Assembly: GCF_001425445.1 (NCBI RefSeq)
Contig: NZ_LMQU01000012.1
Span: forward strand, 20,278 to 84,277
From: Devosia sp. Leaf420
Lineage (GTDB): Bacteria > Pseudomonadota > Alphaproteobacteria > Rhizobiales > Devosiaceae
Reading direction: 5' to 3'
DNA: 64,000 bases
The position numbers and the translations under genes were made by a program. Positions 26,170-35,825 of the stretch are shown here, piece after piece. How positions within the stretch are numbered: the stretch's first letter is position 1; each line of letters begins with the position of its first letter. The notes beneath the pieces were generated by a model, which ran no database searches, had not been told where the DNA came from, and worked only from the letters and a program-made list of their open reading frames with translations.

Positions 26170-26356
26170 CCTGCGAACTAGATTTTCACATGTATAGCGC
26201 GCCAAATGGTGCGTAGCCCAAACTATGACGGCCACATTTTAGCACTGCAGCCTAAAAAATATGCATATATTATTTCAGCGGTAATTTTAATCAGTTTCCA
26301 CTTGCGCGCATGAATTTGTCTTGGTTGTTTGTGTCCAGCAAACACGGAGAAGACCC

Positions 26357-27376
26357 ATGCTCACGCCTCGCCTTCTGGCGACCGCTACTCTCTTCAGTTC
26401 TCTGATTTTCGCCGTGCCTGCATTGGCGCAAACCGACGTCAAGCTGACTTTGGATTGGCGGTTCGAAGGGCCAGCAGCAGGGTTTCTGCTGGCGCAGGAC
26501 AAGGGGTATTTTGCCGACGAGGGACTTAATGTCACCATCGATACCGGCAATGGCTCAGTTGAGGCCATTCCGCGCGTCGCCACCGGCGCTTACCAGTTTG
26601 GCTTCGGCGACATCAATTCGCTGATCAAGTTTCTCGACGAGGACAACACCCAGCCGGTCAAGGCCATCATGATGGTCTATGACAAGCCGGTGTTCTCGGT
26701 CATCGGTCGCAAATCTCTGGGGATCACCGACGATCCGAAATCGCTCGAAGGCAAGAAGCTCGGCGCACCGCCGCCCGATGGCGCCTTTGCGCAATGGCCA
26801 GCCTTCGTCGAAGCGGCGGGGATCGACACTTCGGGCATTACCATCGAGTCGATCGGCTTTCCGGTGCGCGAGCCGATGCTGGCTTCGGGGGATGTCGATG
26901 GCGTTTTTGGCTTTGCTTTCTCGGTGATCCTTAACCTCAAGGCCAATGGCGTTCCGGACGACGATATCGCCACTATCCTCTTTGCGGACCACGGCCTCAA
27001 CCTTTACGGCAACGCCGTCATGGTGAACGAGACCTTTGCCGAGGAGAATCCGGAGGCCGTGAAGGGGTTTGTTCGGGCGCTCGCCAAGGGTTTTGCCGAT
27101 GCCGTGGCTGATCCGGCAGCAGGCGCCGCTGCCGTATTGGCGCGCAATGAGACGCTCAATATCGACACCGAAACCGCGCGCCTGACCATGGCGAACGAGA
27201 TGAACATCAAGACGCCCTATGTGGTCGAGAACGGTTTTGGCGGGATTGATGAGGTGCGCCTGGCCGCATCCATCGACACGCTGAAGATCTCGATGGGCCT
27301 CAAGGGCAATGTCACTGCCGCTGATGTGTTCGACGCACAATATCTGCCGCCGGCTGCAGAGCGCATGCTGCCGTAA
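26357..27376 (+). CDS. ABC transporter substrate-binding protein (NMT1/SsuA-like)
   Basis: 339 residues from ATG 26357 with GGAGAAGA upstream. A signal peptide (LLATATLFSSLIFAVPALAQ) is followed by the NMT1/SsuA fold: VKLTLDWRFEGPAAGFLLAQDKGYFADEGL, QFGFGDINSLIKF and GKKLGAPPPDGAFAQWPAF. The ligand is unreadable; relatives carry sulfonates, pyrimidines, nitrate or aromatic compounds. It is the first gene of an importer operon and is followed by strong hairpins that likely raise its expression over the membrane components. Confidence 0.85.
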   Translation: MLTPRLLATATLFSSLIFAVPALAQTDVKLTLDWRFEGPAAGFLLAQDKGYFADEGLNVTIDTGNGSVEAIPRVATGAYQFGFGDINSLIKFLDEDNTQPVKAIMMVYDKPVFSVIGRKSLGITDDPKSLEGKKLGAPPPDGAFAQWPAFVEAAGIDTSGITIESIGFPVREPMLASGDVDGVFGFAFSVILNLKANGVPDDDIATILFADHGLNLYGNAVMVNETFAEENPEAVKGFVRALAKGFADAVADPAAGAAAVLARNETLNIDTETARLTMANEMNIKTPYVVENGFGGIDEVRLAASIDTLKISMGLKGNVTAADVFDAQYLPPAAERMLP

Positions 27377-27394
27377 CTCTTTGGTGGCGATCTT

Positions 27395-27470
27395 CCCAGG
27401 CGAAAGGGCGCCTGGGTCATCTGCCCGGACCGTTCTTTCGAGCGAACGGGGACGGTCCGGGCAGACCTCT
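27395..27470 (+). terminator. Tandem hairpins between binding-protein and ATPase genes (attenuator)
   Basis: Two stem-loops follow the binding-protein gene. The first has CCCAGGCG arms (27395-27402 and 27409-27416). The second has perfect 14-base arms (TCTGCCCGGACCGT at 27420-27433; complement at 27452-27465) and is followed by CCTCTTTTT. Such intra-operon hairpins usually cause partial termination and stabilise the upstream mRNA. Confidence 0.8.
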
Positions 27471-27490
27471 TTTTCTTCTGGAGCACCGGC

Positions 27491-28282
27491 ATGGCTTCAC
27501 CGCTTGTTTCCATCGAAAACGTCGACATGCGCTATGGCGGGCCGGACGGCACGCTGGCGGTCAGCGGGCTTAACCTCAAAATCAATCGCGGCGAATTTGT
27601 CGCCGTGGTCGGGCCCTCGGGTTGCGGCAAATCTACGCTGATGAAGCTGACGACGGGGCTGCATATTCCCCAGAACGGGGCGGTAATCGTCGCCAATAGT
27701 CAGGTGACCAAGCCTGTTTCGATCGTCGGCATGGCCTTTCAAAACCCGACCATGCTGCCTTGGCGGACGACGCTAGAAAACATTCTGCTGCCGCTCGAGA
27801 TAGTCGAGAGACACCGGCGTCGGTTGCGCAGCCATAAAGCCGAATATGTGGCCAAGGCAGAGAAACTGCTGGAAACGGTGGGGCTGAAGGGCTTTGGCGA
27901 CAAATTCCCCTGGCAGCTTTCGGGCGGCATGCAGCAGCGGGCCAATCTGTGCCGCGCGCTGATCCATGAACCGGAATTGCTGATGCTCGATGAGCCGTTC
28001 GGTGCGCTCGATGCCTTTACGCGCGAAGAACTCTGGTGCGTGATCCGGGACCTCCATGCGAGCCAGGATGTCACTATCGTGCTCGTGACTCATGATCTGC
28101 GCGAGAGTGTGTTCCTGGCCGATAAGGTCGTCGTCATGTCGGCGCGGCCGGGCAGGGTGATTGCCGAGCACGAGGTGCCGTTCGAGCGGCCACGGCAGTT
28201 GGACCTGCTCTACGAGCCCGTTTTCAATGAAATGGTGCAGCGGCTGCACGGGGAAATCGCAACGGCGAGGGCTGCAGTATGA
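27491..28282 (+). CDS. ABC transporter ATP-binding protein (SsuB/TauB-like)
   Basis: 263 residues: Walker [10 protein letters not shown] (about 41-49), signature LSGGMQQRANLCR, Walker B LMLDEPFGALDAFTR, switch His in LVTHDLRESVFLADK. It is the energy subunit of the importer whose binding protein lies upstream and whose permease follows with an ATGA overlap. It resembles the nitrate/sulfonate/taurine group of ATPases. Confidence 0.9.
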   Translation: MASPLVSIENVDMRYGGPDGTLAVSGLNLKINRGEFVAVVGPSGCGKSTLMKLTTGLHIPQNGAVIVANSQVTKPVSIVGMAFQNPTMLPWRTTLENILLPLEIVERHRRRLRSHKAEYVAKAEKLLETVGLKGFGDKFPWQLSGGMQQRANLCRALIHEPELLMLDEPFGALDAFTREELWCVIRDLHASQDVTIVLVTHDLRESVFLADKVVVMSARPGRVIAEHEVPFERPRQLDLLYEPVFNEMVQRLHGEIATARAAV

Positions 28283-29094
28283 CGACGATGGAAACACCTA
28301 CGCCTGTTGCGACTGCGCCAAAGCCGGCCTTCAAGCTCGATTGGGTGCGTCTCGCGCCGCTCCTCTACACGATCGGGCTCTTCGTTATCTGGGAGATTGG
28401 CGTTCGCCTGTCCGGGCTGCCGCATACGATTTTGCCGACGCCGACGCGAGTGTTCGAGGCCATCGCGCAATACTGGTCGCCGATCTGGAAGAACTCGGTG
28501 CAGACGCTCTACACCACTGTGCTCGGGTTCATGATCGCAGTTGTCGCAGGGCTCGGAATCGGGCTTTTCATCGGTTGGTCCAAGACCATTTATGCCGGGC
28601 TCTACCCCATAATGGTGGGGTTCAATGCCATTCCCAAGGTGGCACTGGTGCCTATCCTTGTCATCTGGTTCGGCATCGGGACTGTGCCGGCGGTGATGAC
28701 GGCGTTTCTGATTTCGTTTTTCCCGATCGTTGTAAACGTGGCGACGGGCCTAGCGACTATCGAACCAGAAACGGAGGACGTGCTGCGCGCGCTTGGCGCC
28801 AAGAAAATGGACATCATGCTCAAGGTCGGCATTCCGCGCTCGATGCCCTATTTCTTCGGCTCGCTGAAAGTGGCGATCACCTTGGCATTTGTTGGTTCGG
28901 TCGTCAGCGAAACGGTGGCGTCCAATTCGGGCCTCGGCAACATGATGGCCTCGGCACAATCGAACTTTAACGTGCCGCTGGTCTTTGCGGGTCTTCTCAT
29001 GCTGGCTGTCGAAGGTATCGCCATGTATGCGGTCATGGCTTGGATCGAAAGGCGCATGACCGGCTGGGCGCATCGTTCCACCATGGGGAACTGA
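28279..29094 (+). CDS. ABC transporter permease (SsuC/TauC-like)
   Basis: 271 residues with about six membrane helices. The cytoplasmic coupling loop is seen at TEDVLRALGAKKMDIMLKVGIPRSMPYFFG (about 170-199; EAA-type with the Gly-Ala). It completes the importer with the genes at 26357 and 27491. The start overlaps the ATPase stop by ATGA. The operon converges on the FGGY kinase gene, 122 bases away. Confidence 0.88.
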   Translation: MTTMETPTPVATAPKPAFKLDWVRLAPLLYTIGLFVIWEIGVRLSGLPHTILPTPTRVFEAIAQYWSPIWKNSVQTLYTTVLGFMIAVVAGLGIGLFIGWSKTIYAGLYPIMVGFNAIPKVALVPILVIWFGIGTVPAVMTAFLISFFPIVVNVATGLATIEPETEDVLRALGAKKMDIMLKVGIPRSMPYFFGSLKVAITLAFVGSVVSETVASNSGLGNMMASAQSNFNVPLVFAGLLMLAVEGIAMYAVMAWIERRMTGWAHRSTMGN

Positions 29095-29216
29095 CTTGAA
29101 ATAGTCGCGTACCACAAAACATCGGGCGGTTTCGCAAGATGGCAAAGTCGGGCGGAACTCGAGAAGCGGTGCCGCCGACAAAGTCCTAAATCACTGCGAG
29201 AAGGTGGCGACTGGCG

Positions 29217-30836
29217 CTAGGTTGCGCTATGCCTTGCCTCCGGCGATCGCGCTATCGCCTGTAGGTTTACGAAAACGGCGAACCGCTTTTCGTGCACTTG
29301 CCGAACACTATCGTTTGGCTCGAAGGCAGCAGCGGCGCGGGTCATTTTGGACATTGCCGTCGTTAGGTCGGGGAAGTGCCCGGCGGCCATCGACGCCAAT
29401 ATCGCAGATCCGAGCAGAACCGGCTCCTTGGCCTCGGTGACGACCACCGGCACGCCGGAGGTGTCTGCAAGGATTTGTCGTACCAGATTGTCCTGGCCGG
29501 CGCCGCCGCTGATCACGATCCGCTTTATAGGCGCGCCGTGTTTCTCCTGGATTTCGATGATTTGCCTGAGACCGTAGCCGATGCCGCTGAGCCCGGCGAC
29601 ATAGAGGGCGACAAGGCTCGCTTCCGACTGATCCATGCCGAGCCCTGCAATGACTGCGCGGGTGTCGGGATCGGCAAGGGGGGCGCGGTTTCCAAGGAAT
29701 TCCGGGACGACGTGGACACCATCCGCGAGGCCGATCGCGTCAGAGGCCGAGGCGGATTGCCCTATGGCGAGCTGCGACAGGTAAGAAAGAAGCGGCAACC
29801 CGAGTTCTGCGGCTCTTTTGCTGGCTTCTCCACTGGCGGGGTGGAGGGAGACCAGGCGATCGATGGCCGCGCCTGCGGCCGATTGGCCGCCTTCGTTCAA
29901 CCAGAAGCCGGGAACCATGGCATCGAAATACGGCCCCCATACCCCGGGGACAAAGGCCGGGCTTTGGGTCGTTGTCATCGTGCAGGACGATGTACCAAAG
30001 ACGTAGGCCATATTCTCTTCGAGCGTTCCGAGAGCGCCGACTGTTCCAACCCCGCCTGCATGTGCGTCAATCAGGCCGGAGCCCACCGCCGTCCCCGCCG
30101 GCAAGCCCAGTTGATCTGCCGCCTCCTCCGTCAGGCCCCCAATGCGCGTTCCTGGTGAAACCACTTCGGTGCCGATACGGGCAAAACCCTCATCGGCCAG
30201 TGCATCAAGACCGATGGCCCGGAAGTACGTGGGATCCCAGCGATGCTCATGGGCGAGGTAGGTCCATTTGCACGTCACCGTGCAAGAGGATCGCGCAAGA
30301 CTGCCGCTGGCGCGCCAGGTGATATAGTCGGCCAGATCGAAGAAATACTCGGCAGCGTCGAACGTTTCCGGGCGGTTTTCCTTCAACCACAGCAGCTTTG
30401 GCGTTTCCATTTCCGGAGAGATTGTTCCGCCCACATAGCGCAGCACATCATGGCCCATGCGGGTAATCCGTCTCGCTTGCTCGGCGGCTCGATGATCCAT
30501 CCAGACGATAATATTGCGCTCGTGGTCTTCCGAAGGACCGACGGCAAGCGGTTTCCCGTTCTTCCCAACCACTACGAGCGAACAGGTCGCGTCGACACCG
30601 ATCCCGACGACCGAAGAGGGCAGCACGCCGCTGGCCTCCACGGCCTCACGGACCGATGCGCATATGGCATTCCAGATGTTGTTGCCCGATTGCTCGACGA
30701 TATTGCCGGTCTCGTGAAAGATGGCGATATCGCGTTTGGCCGAGGCCAGCATGTGTCCATCGGCATTGAAAACTCCAGCGCGAGCGCTGCCGGTTCCGAC
30801 GTCAATGCCGACAAAATACCGAGCCGCGGTGGTCAT
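29217..30836 (-). CDS. FGGY-family pentulose kinase, D-ribulokinase-like
   Basis: 539 residues from MTTAARYFVGIDVGTGSARAG with AAGGAT upstream. The FGGY kinase fold is clear: phosphate-1 loop DVGTGSAR (about 11-18), IIVWMDHRA (substrate/Mg region), SGLIDAHAGGVG near 256 and adenosine motif ISGGAGQDNLVRQILADT near 441. The IDAHAGG and MDHRA patterns are typical of the ribulokinase branch (YDR109C-like). It should phosphorylate D-ribulose. It lies 10 bases downstream of a ribitol-dehydrogenase-like SDR, so ribitol to ribulose to ribulose 5-phosphate is the simplest pathway. Confidence 0.85.
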   Translation of the reverse strand: MTTAARYFVGIDVGTGSARAGVFNADGHMLASAKRDIAIFHETGNIVEQSGNNIWNAICASVREAVEASGVLPSSVVGIGVDATCSLVVVGKNGKPLAVGPSEDHERNIIVWMDHRAAEQARRITRMGHDVLRYVGGTISPEMETPKLLWLKENRPETFDAAEYFFDLADYITWRASGSLARSSCTVTCKWTYLAHEHRWDPTYFRAIGLDALADEGFARIGTEVVSPGTRIGGLTEEAADQLGLPAGTAVGSGLIDAHAGGVGTVGALGTLEENMAYVFGTSSCTMTTTQSPAFVPGVWGPYFDAMVPGFWLNEGGQSAAGAAIDRLVSLHPASGEASKRAAELGLPLLSYLSQLAIGQSASASDAIGLADGVHVVPEFLGNRAPLADPDTRAVIAGLGMDQSEASLVALYVAGLSGIGYGLRQIIEIQEKHGAPIKRIVISGGAGQDNLVRQILADTSGVPVVVTEAKEPVLLGSAILASMAAGHFPDLTTAMSKMTRAAAAFEPNDSVRQVHEKRFAVFVNLQAIARSPEARHSAT

Positions 30837-30846
30837 TTTATATCCT

Positions 30847-31575
30847 TCAGAGATCGACAGTGGTGGGCAGGATGACAAGGTCGCGCACCGTCACGCCCTT
30901 GGCGCGCGTGACCATGAAAAGCACGGCTTCGGCGACTTCCGTCGGCTGCATCAGGCTGCCATTGGCGAGGGCTTCGTCCATTTTGGCCTTTGGCCAATCC
31001 TTGAGAAGCGCGGTTACGACAGGGCCGGGAGCGACGGCGCCGACGCGCACGCCATCGGGGGCCACCTGTCGGCGGAGGGTGTGGACAAAGGCTTGAACCG
31101 CAAATTTCGATGCGGTGTAGATCGGCTCCCACACCACAGGAACAAGGCCGGCTATGGAACTAGTGAGGACGATGTCGCCCGTTTTCTGAGCGACAAGATG
31201 AGGCAAAACCGAGCGGACAGCGCGGAAGGTGGCGTTGATATTGAGGTTGAGCATGCGCTCCCACTCATCGGGGTCACCATCGACGACCGGTCCGCCGACA
31301 TAGGAGCCGGCATTGGCGTGGAAGATATCTAAGCCCCCGGCCTTGGCGCGGATGGCTTCGCCCAAACCATCCACTTGTCCATGGTCGAAAAGGTCGATCC
31401 TGAGGGCAAAGGCGCCTTCGCCCAATTCGTCCACCAGCGCATCGAGGCGTGCGGCGTCGCGATCTATAAGGACAACCTTTGCACCCTCCGCATGCATGGC
31501 GCGTGCACATTCGAGCCCGATGCCCGAGGCGGCCCCCGTTACGGCAGCGACCTTGCCGCCAAGTTTCTGGGTCAT
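30847..31575 (-). CDS. Short-chain dehydrogenase, probable ribitol 2-dehydrogenase
   Basis: 242 residues from [14 protein letters not shown] with GGAG upstream. It has the classical SDR set: GxxxGxG loop [11 protein letters not shown] (about 12-22), NAG motif HANAGS near 86, catalytic Ser in LTSSIAG, and Tyr-x-x-x-Lys in YTASKFA (about 152-156). It uses NAD(P) to interconvert an alcohol and a ketone. Its position between an RbsABC-type importer and an FGGY ribulokinase supports ribitol or another pentitol as substrate; this is inferred from context. Confidence 0.8.
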   Translation of the reverse strand: MTQKLGGKVAAVTGAASGIGLECARAMHAEGAKVVLIDRDAARLDALVDELGEGAFALRIDLFDHGQVDGLGEAIRAKAGGLDIFHANAGSYVGGPVVDGDPDEWERMLNLNINATFRAVRSVLPHLVAQKTGDIVLTSSIAGLVPVVWEPIYTASKFAVQAFVHTLRRQVAPDGVRVGAVAPGPVVTALLKDWPKAKMDEALANGSLMQPTEVAEAVLFMVTRAKGVTVRDLVILPTTVDL

Positions 31576-31594
31576 TTTGTAGTCTCCAAAATAG

Positions 31595-32845
31595 TCAGGC
31601 GCGGCCATGGCTGACGCGGCTGCGGCGAGCCAGCGAGTCGACGATGACGGCAATGGCGAGCACGGCGCCGGTGATCATGTAGCGCAGGGACGACGAGAGG
31701 TTGAGAAGGGTCAGGCCATTGGAGATGGCTTGGATGACGATGATGCCCAGCACGGCCGACCAGGCGCTGCCGCGACCGCCGAAGAGGCTGGTGCCGCCGA
31801 TGACGGCCGCGGCAATGGCGTTGAGATTGACGTCGCCGGTGCCGGCCTGTTGGCTCGAGGAGGCGAGGCGGGATGCACCGAGAATGCCGCCGGCTGCAGC
31901 GAGGGTCGAACAGAGGATGAACGCCGAGGTGTAGATGCGGTTGACGTTGATGCCAGCGCGTCGGGCGGCCTCGCGATTGCCGCCGACGGCGAACATCGAT
32001 CGGCCCCATTGGGTGCGCGTAAGGCCATAATTGAGCGCAACTGCGATCAGCACGAAGAGCGCGAACATCCAAGGCAGACCACGACCGAGGCTGAGGTACC
32101 AGACCGCAAAACCCAGAGCGAGCGTGAGGATGATTGCCTTGGCAAAAACGATCTGCATGGCGAGCGGTGAAAGCCCCGCAGCGACGCGGCGCTGGCTTGT
32201 GCGCCAGCCAGTGATGGCGATGACGGCTCCAGGAAGGATTGCGAGGAGGTACGAAAGCCAATCTGGCATGATCATGGTCTGCCCGAAGCGGACGAGATCG
32301 GACTGGAAGGGCAGGTTGATCGATCCCGTGGCGCCGAGGAGATAGAGCTGCAGGCCGAGGAGAGCCAAGAGCCCGGCAAGGGTCGCGACGAAACTGGGCA
32401 TGCCGAGCCGGGTGTAAAAGATGGCGTAGACAAAGCCGACAAAGGCGCCTGTCGCCAGTGCTGCGATGATGGCGACAGGTAGAGGCATGCCGGTGTTGAC
32501 CCAAAGGACACCGATGATCGCGGACGCCAAGCCGCTCATCGAGCCGACCGAGAGATCGATTTCGCCCAGCATCAGGACGCAGACGATCCCGAGGGAAATG
32601 ACGCCAACCGTTGCGCAATCAAAGAGCAGGTTGACGAGGTTGTTGGGCGCGAGAAAGACCGGGTTGAGGGCGGTGAAAACGACTGAAATGAGAACGAGAC
32701 CGACCATGACTGGCAGCATGCCGAGGTCACCGGAGCGGACGCGATCGATAAATCCGCGCCAGGCGCCGGCAAAGCTGTCGTCATTGCGCACGCGGCTGTC
32801 GGCGCGGTCGAGGGTCGACGAGGTTTTTGGATCGGGCGTGGTCAT
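31595..32845 (-). CDS. Sugar ABC transporter permease (XylH/RbsC-like)
   Basis: 416 residues with at least ten hydrophobic helices. The RbsC-like loop [19 protein letters not shown] (about 91-109) and the C-terminal [18 protein letters not shown] are hallmarks of BPD_transp_2 carbohydrate permeases. The N-terminal 30 residues are polar. It forms the channel of the pentitol importer. It overlaps the ATPase stop by four bases (ATGA) and is followed after 19 bases by the SDR gene. Confidence 0.9.
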   Translation of the reverse strand: MTTPDPKTSSTLDRADSRVRNDDSFAGAWRGFIDRVRSGDLGMLPVMVGLVLISVVFTALNPVFLAPNNLVNLLFDCATVGVISLGIVCVLMLGEIDLSVGSMSGLASAIIGVLWVNTGMPLPVAIIAALATGAFVGFVYAIFYTRLGMPSFVATLAGLLALLGLQLYLLGATGSINLPFQSDLVRFGQTMIMPDWLSYLLAILPGAVIAITGWRTSQRRVAAGLSPLAMQIVFAKAIILTLALGFAVWYLSLGRGLPWMFALFVLIAVALNYGLTRTQWGRSMFAVGGNREAARRAGINVNRIYTSAFILCSTLAAAGGILGASRLASSSQQAGTGDVNLNAIAAAVIGGTSLFGGRGSAWSAVLGIIVIQAISNGLTLLNLSSSLRYMITGAVLAIAVIVDSLARRSRVSHGRA

Positions 32846-33651
32846 AGTCCGGCCTCTCTGGTGGCGGCGCCTTCAGCGCGCGATTTCTGGCGGCGGGTGA
32901 CGGCGTTTTCGCTGGCGCCAGTGATGGCGGCGACGAGGTCTTGATGGGAGGTGTCGGCGGTAAAGACGCCGTTGTTGCGCCCGAGGCGCAAGACGACGAT
33001 GCGATCGGCGACGGCGCGCACGTCTTCCATATTGTGGCTGATGATGATCACCCCGAGGCCGCGATCGCGCACGCGCTCGATAAGGTTGAGCACTTCGGCG
33101 GTCTGAGCAACGCCGAGCGCGGCGGTGGGCTCATCGAGCATGATGATTTTGGGTTCAAGCAGAAGAGAGCGCGCAATGGCGACCGTCTGGCGCTGGCCGC
33201 CCGAGAGCGAGGCTATGGGCTGGCGAACCGAGGGAATGCGGGCAGCAAGTTCGCGCAAGAGCGACCATGCCCGCAATTCCATGCCGACTTCATCGAGTTG
33301 CCAGGGGGCAAGCTCATGGCCGAGGAAGAGGTTGGCGACGACATCGAGGTTTTCGCAGAGCGCAAGATCCTGGAAGACGGTGGCGATACCCAATTCCAGC
33401 GCCTTGCCAGGGCCACTGAGGCTCACCGGATTGCCCAGATATTCGATGGTGCCGGCACTGGGCTGAAAGACGCCGGCAAGGATTTTGACGAGCGTCGATT
33501 TGCCTGCGCCATTATCGCCAACAAGGGCGACGACTTCGCCGGGATGGATGTCGAGTTCGATATCGGTGAGGGCCGAGACAGCCCCGAAATTCTTGGAAAC
33601 GCCGCGCAGCCTCAGGATCGGCTCGGTTTGCGGTTGGCTCGATTGGATCAT
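32842..33651 (-). CDS. Sugar ABC transporter ATP-binding protein
   Basis: 269 residues from ATG 33651 (GAGG upstream). Walker A is GDNGAGKST (about 50-58), signature LSGGQRQTVAIARS, Walker B IIMLDEPTAALG, His switch IISHNMEDV. It is a single-domain member of the CUT2 group, whose ribose and xylose versions usually carry two ATPase domains, so it must act as a dimer. It operates with the permease (31595) and the binding protein (33705). Confidence 0.9.
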   Translation of the reverse strand: MIQSSQPQTEPILRLRGVSKNFGAVSALTDIELDIHPGEVVALVGDNGAGKSTLVKILAGVFQPSAGTIEYLGNPVSLSGPGKALELGIATVFQDLALCENLDVVANLFLGHELAPWQLDEVGMELRAWSLLRELAARIPSVRQPIASLSGGQRQTVAIARSLLLEPKIIMLDEPTAALGVAQTAEVLNLIERVRDRGLGVIIISHNMEDVRAVADRIVVLRLGRNNGVFTADTSHQDLVAAITGASENAVTRRQKSRAEGAATREAGL

Positions 33652-33670
33652 GATGCTGCCTCGTGAATGC

Positions 33671-33694
33671 GGCCCCGCCCCCGAGGGCGGAGCC
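33671..33694. repeat. GC-rich hairpin between binding-protein and ATPase genes
   Basis: Ten-base arms at 33671-33680 and 33685-33694 with one mismatch and a 4-base loop. It lies directly after the binding-protein stop codon on the transcribed reverse strand, the usual place for a stem that protects the mRNA of an abundant binding protein. There is no T tract. Confidence 0.5.
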
Positions 33695-33704
33695 TGGGGA
33701 CCCG

Positions 33705-34745
33705 TTACTTGATGCTTAGAGCCGTGCAGGCGTCGGCATATTCGCCGGTGCACACTTCGGCAGCGGTCTGGATGCCCTTTTCGAAGATTTCCGCCTTGAT
33801 GTTTTCGGCGGTGACGACGGCGGGGGTGAAGAGCTGCGAGGGCGTTTCGTAGAGCGTGTGGGTAGCTTCCGGCGTCTCGCCATTCATCAGCTTGACGGCC
33901 ACTTCGGCCGCAGCACGGGCCACGATCTCGGAGGGCTTGGAGATCGTGTTGTATTGATCACCGGCGATGATCAGCTGGAGCGCAGCGATGGTTGCGTCAT
34001 TGCCAGAAACCGGCGGGACGGGATCGACACCGGCAGCCTTGAAGGCCGCAATGGTGCCGCCGGCCGTGCCGTCATTGGCCGCAACGACGCCGACAATCTT
34101 GTCGCCGAAGCGAGTGATCTGGCCGGCTACCCATTCCTGGGCTGCGGGAGGCGCCCAATCCGGCGTATCGAATTCGGCCAGGGTCTCATAGCCAGAGGAA
34201 TCGAGCGCCTTGTCGATGCCGTCGCGGATGAGGCCGGCAGCCGCGTCGGTTGGCGAGCCGTTGACCTGAAGAACGCCCGAACCCTCGGCGACGCCTTCGG
34301 CCTTGAGATGATCGACCAGCGACTGCGCGATGGCATTGCCGATGCCTTCATTGTCGAAGGAGACATAATAGTCGGCCGGCAGATCAGGGATCGGACGGTC
34401 ATAGGCGATGACCTTCACCTCCTGAGAATGGGCGATCTCGACGAGCGCGGCTGCAGCGGCAGAGTCTACCGGATCGAGCACGATGATGGTCGCGCCCTGA
34501 GCGATCACCGAGTTAAATTGCTGCTGTTGCAGAGCGGCGTCGGCATTGGCGTTTTGGTAGATCAGCGTGCAATCGGCGCAGAGCTCTTTCATGGCGGCTT
34601 CAAAACCGGGCCAATCGTGCTCTTCGTAGCGCGTCGAAGCCTGGTCGGGCATCAGGAAGGCGACGGTGGTCGCGGCCTGGGCAGCGCCGGCGCCAGCCAT
34701 GGCAATGGCAAGGGCGGCGGCAGTCTTGAGAGCGATAGTATTCAT
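33705..34745 (-). CDS. Sugar ABC transporter substrate-binding protein
   Basis: 346 residues from ATG 34745 with an excellent GGAGGAGA site. A signal peptide (KTAAALAIAMAGAGAAQAAT) leads into a periplasmic-binding-protein type I fold like RbsB/XylF: VAFLMPDQASTRYEEHDWPGF, LDPVDSAAAAALVEIA, VIAYDRPI, and VVAANDGTAGGTIAAFKAAG. It should capture a pentitol or pentose. It is the first gene of the five-gene operon that runs left through ATPase, permease, SDR and FGGY kinase. Confidence 0.88.
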   Translation of the reverse strand: MNTIALKTAAALAIAMAGAGAAQAATTVAFLMPDQASTRYEEHDWPGFEAAMKELCADCTLIYQNANADAALQQQQFNSVIAQGATIIVLDPVDSAAAAALVEIAHSQEVKVIAYDRPIPDLPADYYVSFDNEGIGNAIAQSLVDHLKAEGVAEGSGVLQVNGSPTDAAAGLIRDGIDKALDSSGYETLAEFDTPDWAPPAAQEWVAGQITRFGDKIVGVVAANDGTAGGTIAAFKAAGVDPVPPVSGNDATIAALQLIIAGDQYNTISKPSEIVARAAAEVAVKLMNGETPEATHTLYETPSQLFTPAVVTAENIKAEIFEKGIQTAAEVCTGEYADACTALSIK

Positions 34746-34940
34746 GGTTCTCCTCCAGAGACGGTTCTTAAAAAATCCGACGAGATGTCGGGTCGGGGCC
34801 ATTCGCTTGGCAAAGACCGTCCTCCTGCGATCAAGACGCACTGTCTCGATCCGCCGGTTGCTTGCGGTTGCGAATGGATGGCTAGGTTTCAGTCAGACTG
34901 GGGCCGGGCTAGGCGGGGCCCCAAGGTGAGGAGACAGCGT

Positions 34941-35825
34941 TCATGCAGCCTCCTCAAAACTCTTGTTTTCAAGGAGCAGTCGCCGGAATTGTGTCGGCGT
35001 CATGCCGCGCAAACCCAGGAACTGCCGGTTGAAATTGGAGACGTTGTTGAAGCCGGAGGCGTAGCAGACGTCTGTGACGGTGGCGAAATCGGACGACATC
35101 AGCAGCTGGCAGGCGAGCGTAACGCGCAGCCGGTTGACGTATTTCGTGAGCGATTGGCCGGTGTGGCGCCGAAAACTGCGCGAGAGGGTCGAAGGGGTGA
35201 CGCCGGCGAGGTTAGCCAGGGTCGCCTCGTCGAGCACTTCGGTGAGGTTCTCGTTGATATAGGCCAGAACCTCGTTGATGCCGGTCGACATGAAGCCCGA
35301 CGGATCAGGCAGGTAATGCTGGCTGGTCAGGGTCTGTGCATCGCGGTCGGCTTCGAGCGCGGCGACGATGCCGAGAAAGAGTGCGATGCGTTCGGTGCCC
35401 GTTGCGAGGACAATCCGGCGCATGAGATCGGCGACGCGCTCGGAGGTGGTTTGGCTGAAAAGGACGCCGGAACTGCTGCGCTTAAAGAGTTTTCGTGCGG
35501 CGGCGAGTTCGGGAAAGCAGCCGATCATGCGGCTGACGAAATCCTCGGTGAACTGCATGACGCGGCTGCGCAAGGGGATAGTCGTTTCGTCAGCGAGTTC
35601 GCTGACCCAGTTGTGCGGCAGGTTAGGTCCGACAAGGACAAGATTGCCCGGAGCGAACTGGCCGATGAAATCGCCAATGAAGTATCGGCCGGACGTGGCA
35701 CAGACGAGGTGTAGTTCATATTCTGGGTGGAAATGCCAGCGCACCGTATGAAACGGATAGCCGTGTTCCCACGCCTTGAACGATTCCGTCTCGCCGATAC
35801 GGACGAGTTCGAGATCCGGTTGCAC
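34941..35825 (-). CDS. AraC-family transcriptional regulator
   Basis: 294 residues from GTG 35825 behind GGGAGG. An N-terminal cupin-like sensor (YPFHTVRWHFHPEYELHLV, with a His pair) is followed by two helix-turn-helix units at about 190-290: ATLANLAGVTPSTLSRSFRRHTG and VTDVCYASGFNNVSNFNRQF. It lies upstream of, and points toward, the pentitol operon on the same strand, so it is the likely local activator of that operon. Confidence 0.88.
   Translation of the reverse strand: MQPDLELVRIGETESFKAWEHGYPFHTVRWHFHPEYELHLVCATSGRYFIGDFIGQFAPGNLVLVGPNLPHNWVSELADETTIPLRSRVMQFTEDFVSRMIGCFPELAAARKLFKRSSSGVLFSQTTSERVADLMRRIVLATGTERIALFLGIVAALEADRDAQTLTSQHYLPDPSGFMSTGINEVLAYINENLTEVLDEATLANLAGVTPSTLSRSFRRHTGQSLTKYVNRLRVTLACQLLMSSDFATVTDVCYASGFNNVSNFNRQFLGLRGMTPTQFRRLLLENKSFEEAA

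Noticed and set aside
33858..35714. Long + strand open frame (618 codons)
   Set aside because: It lies antisense to the sugar-binding-protein and AraC genes, which have clear family sequence, ribosome sites and operon spacing. The antisense translation has no recognisable domain.
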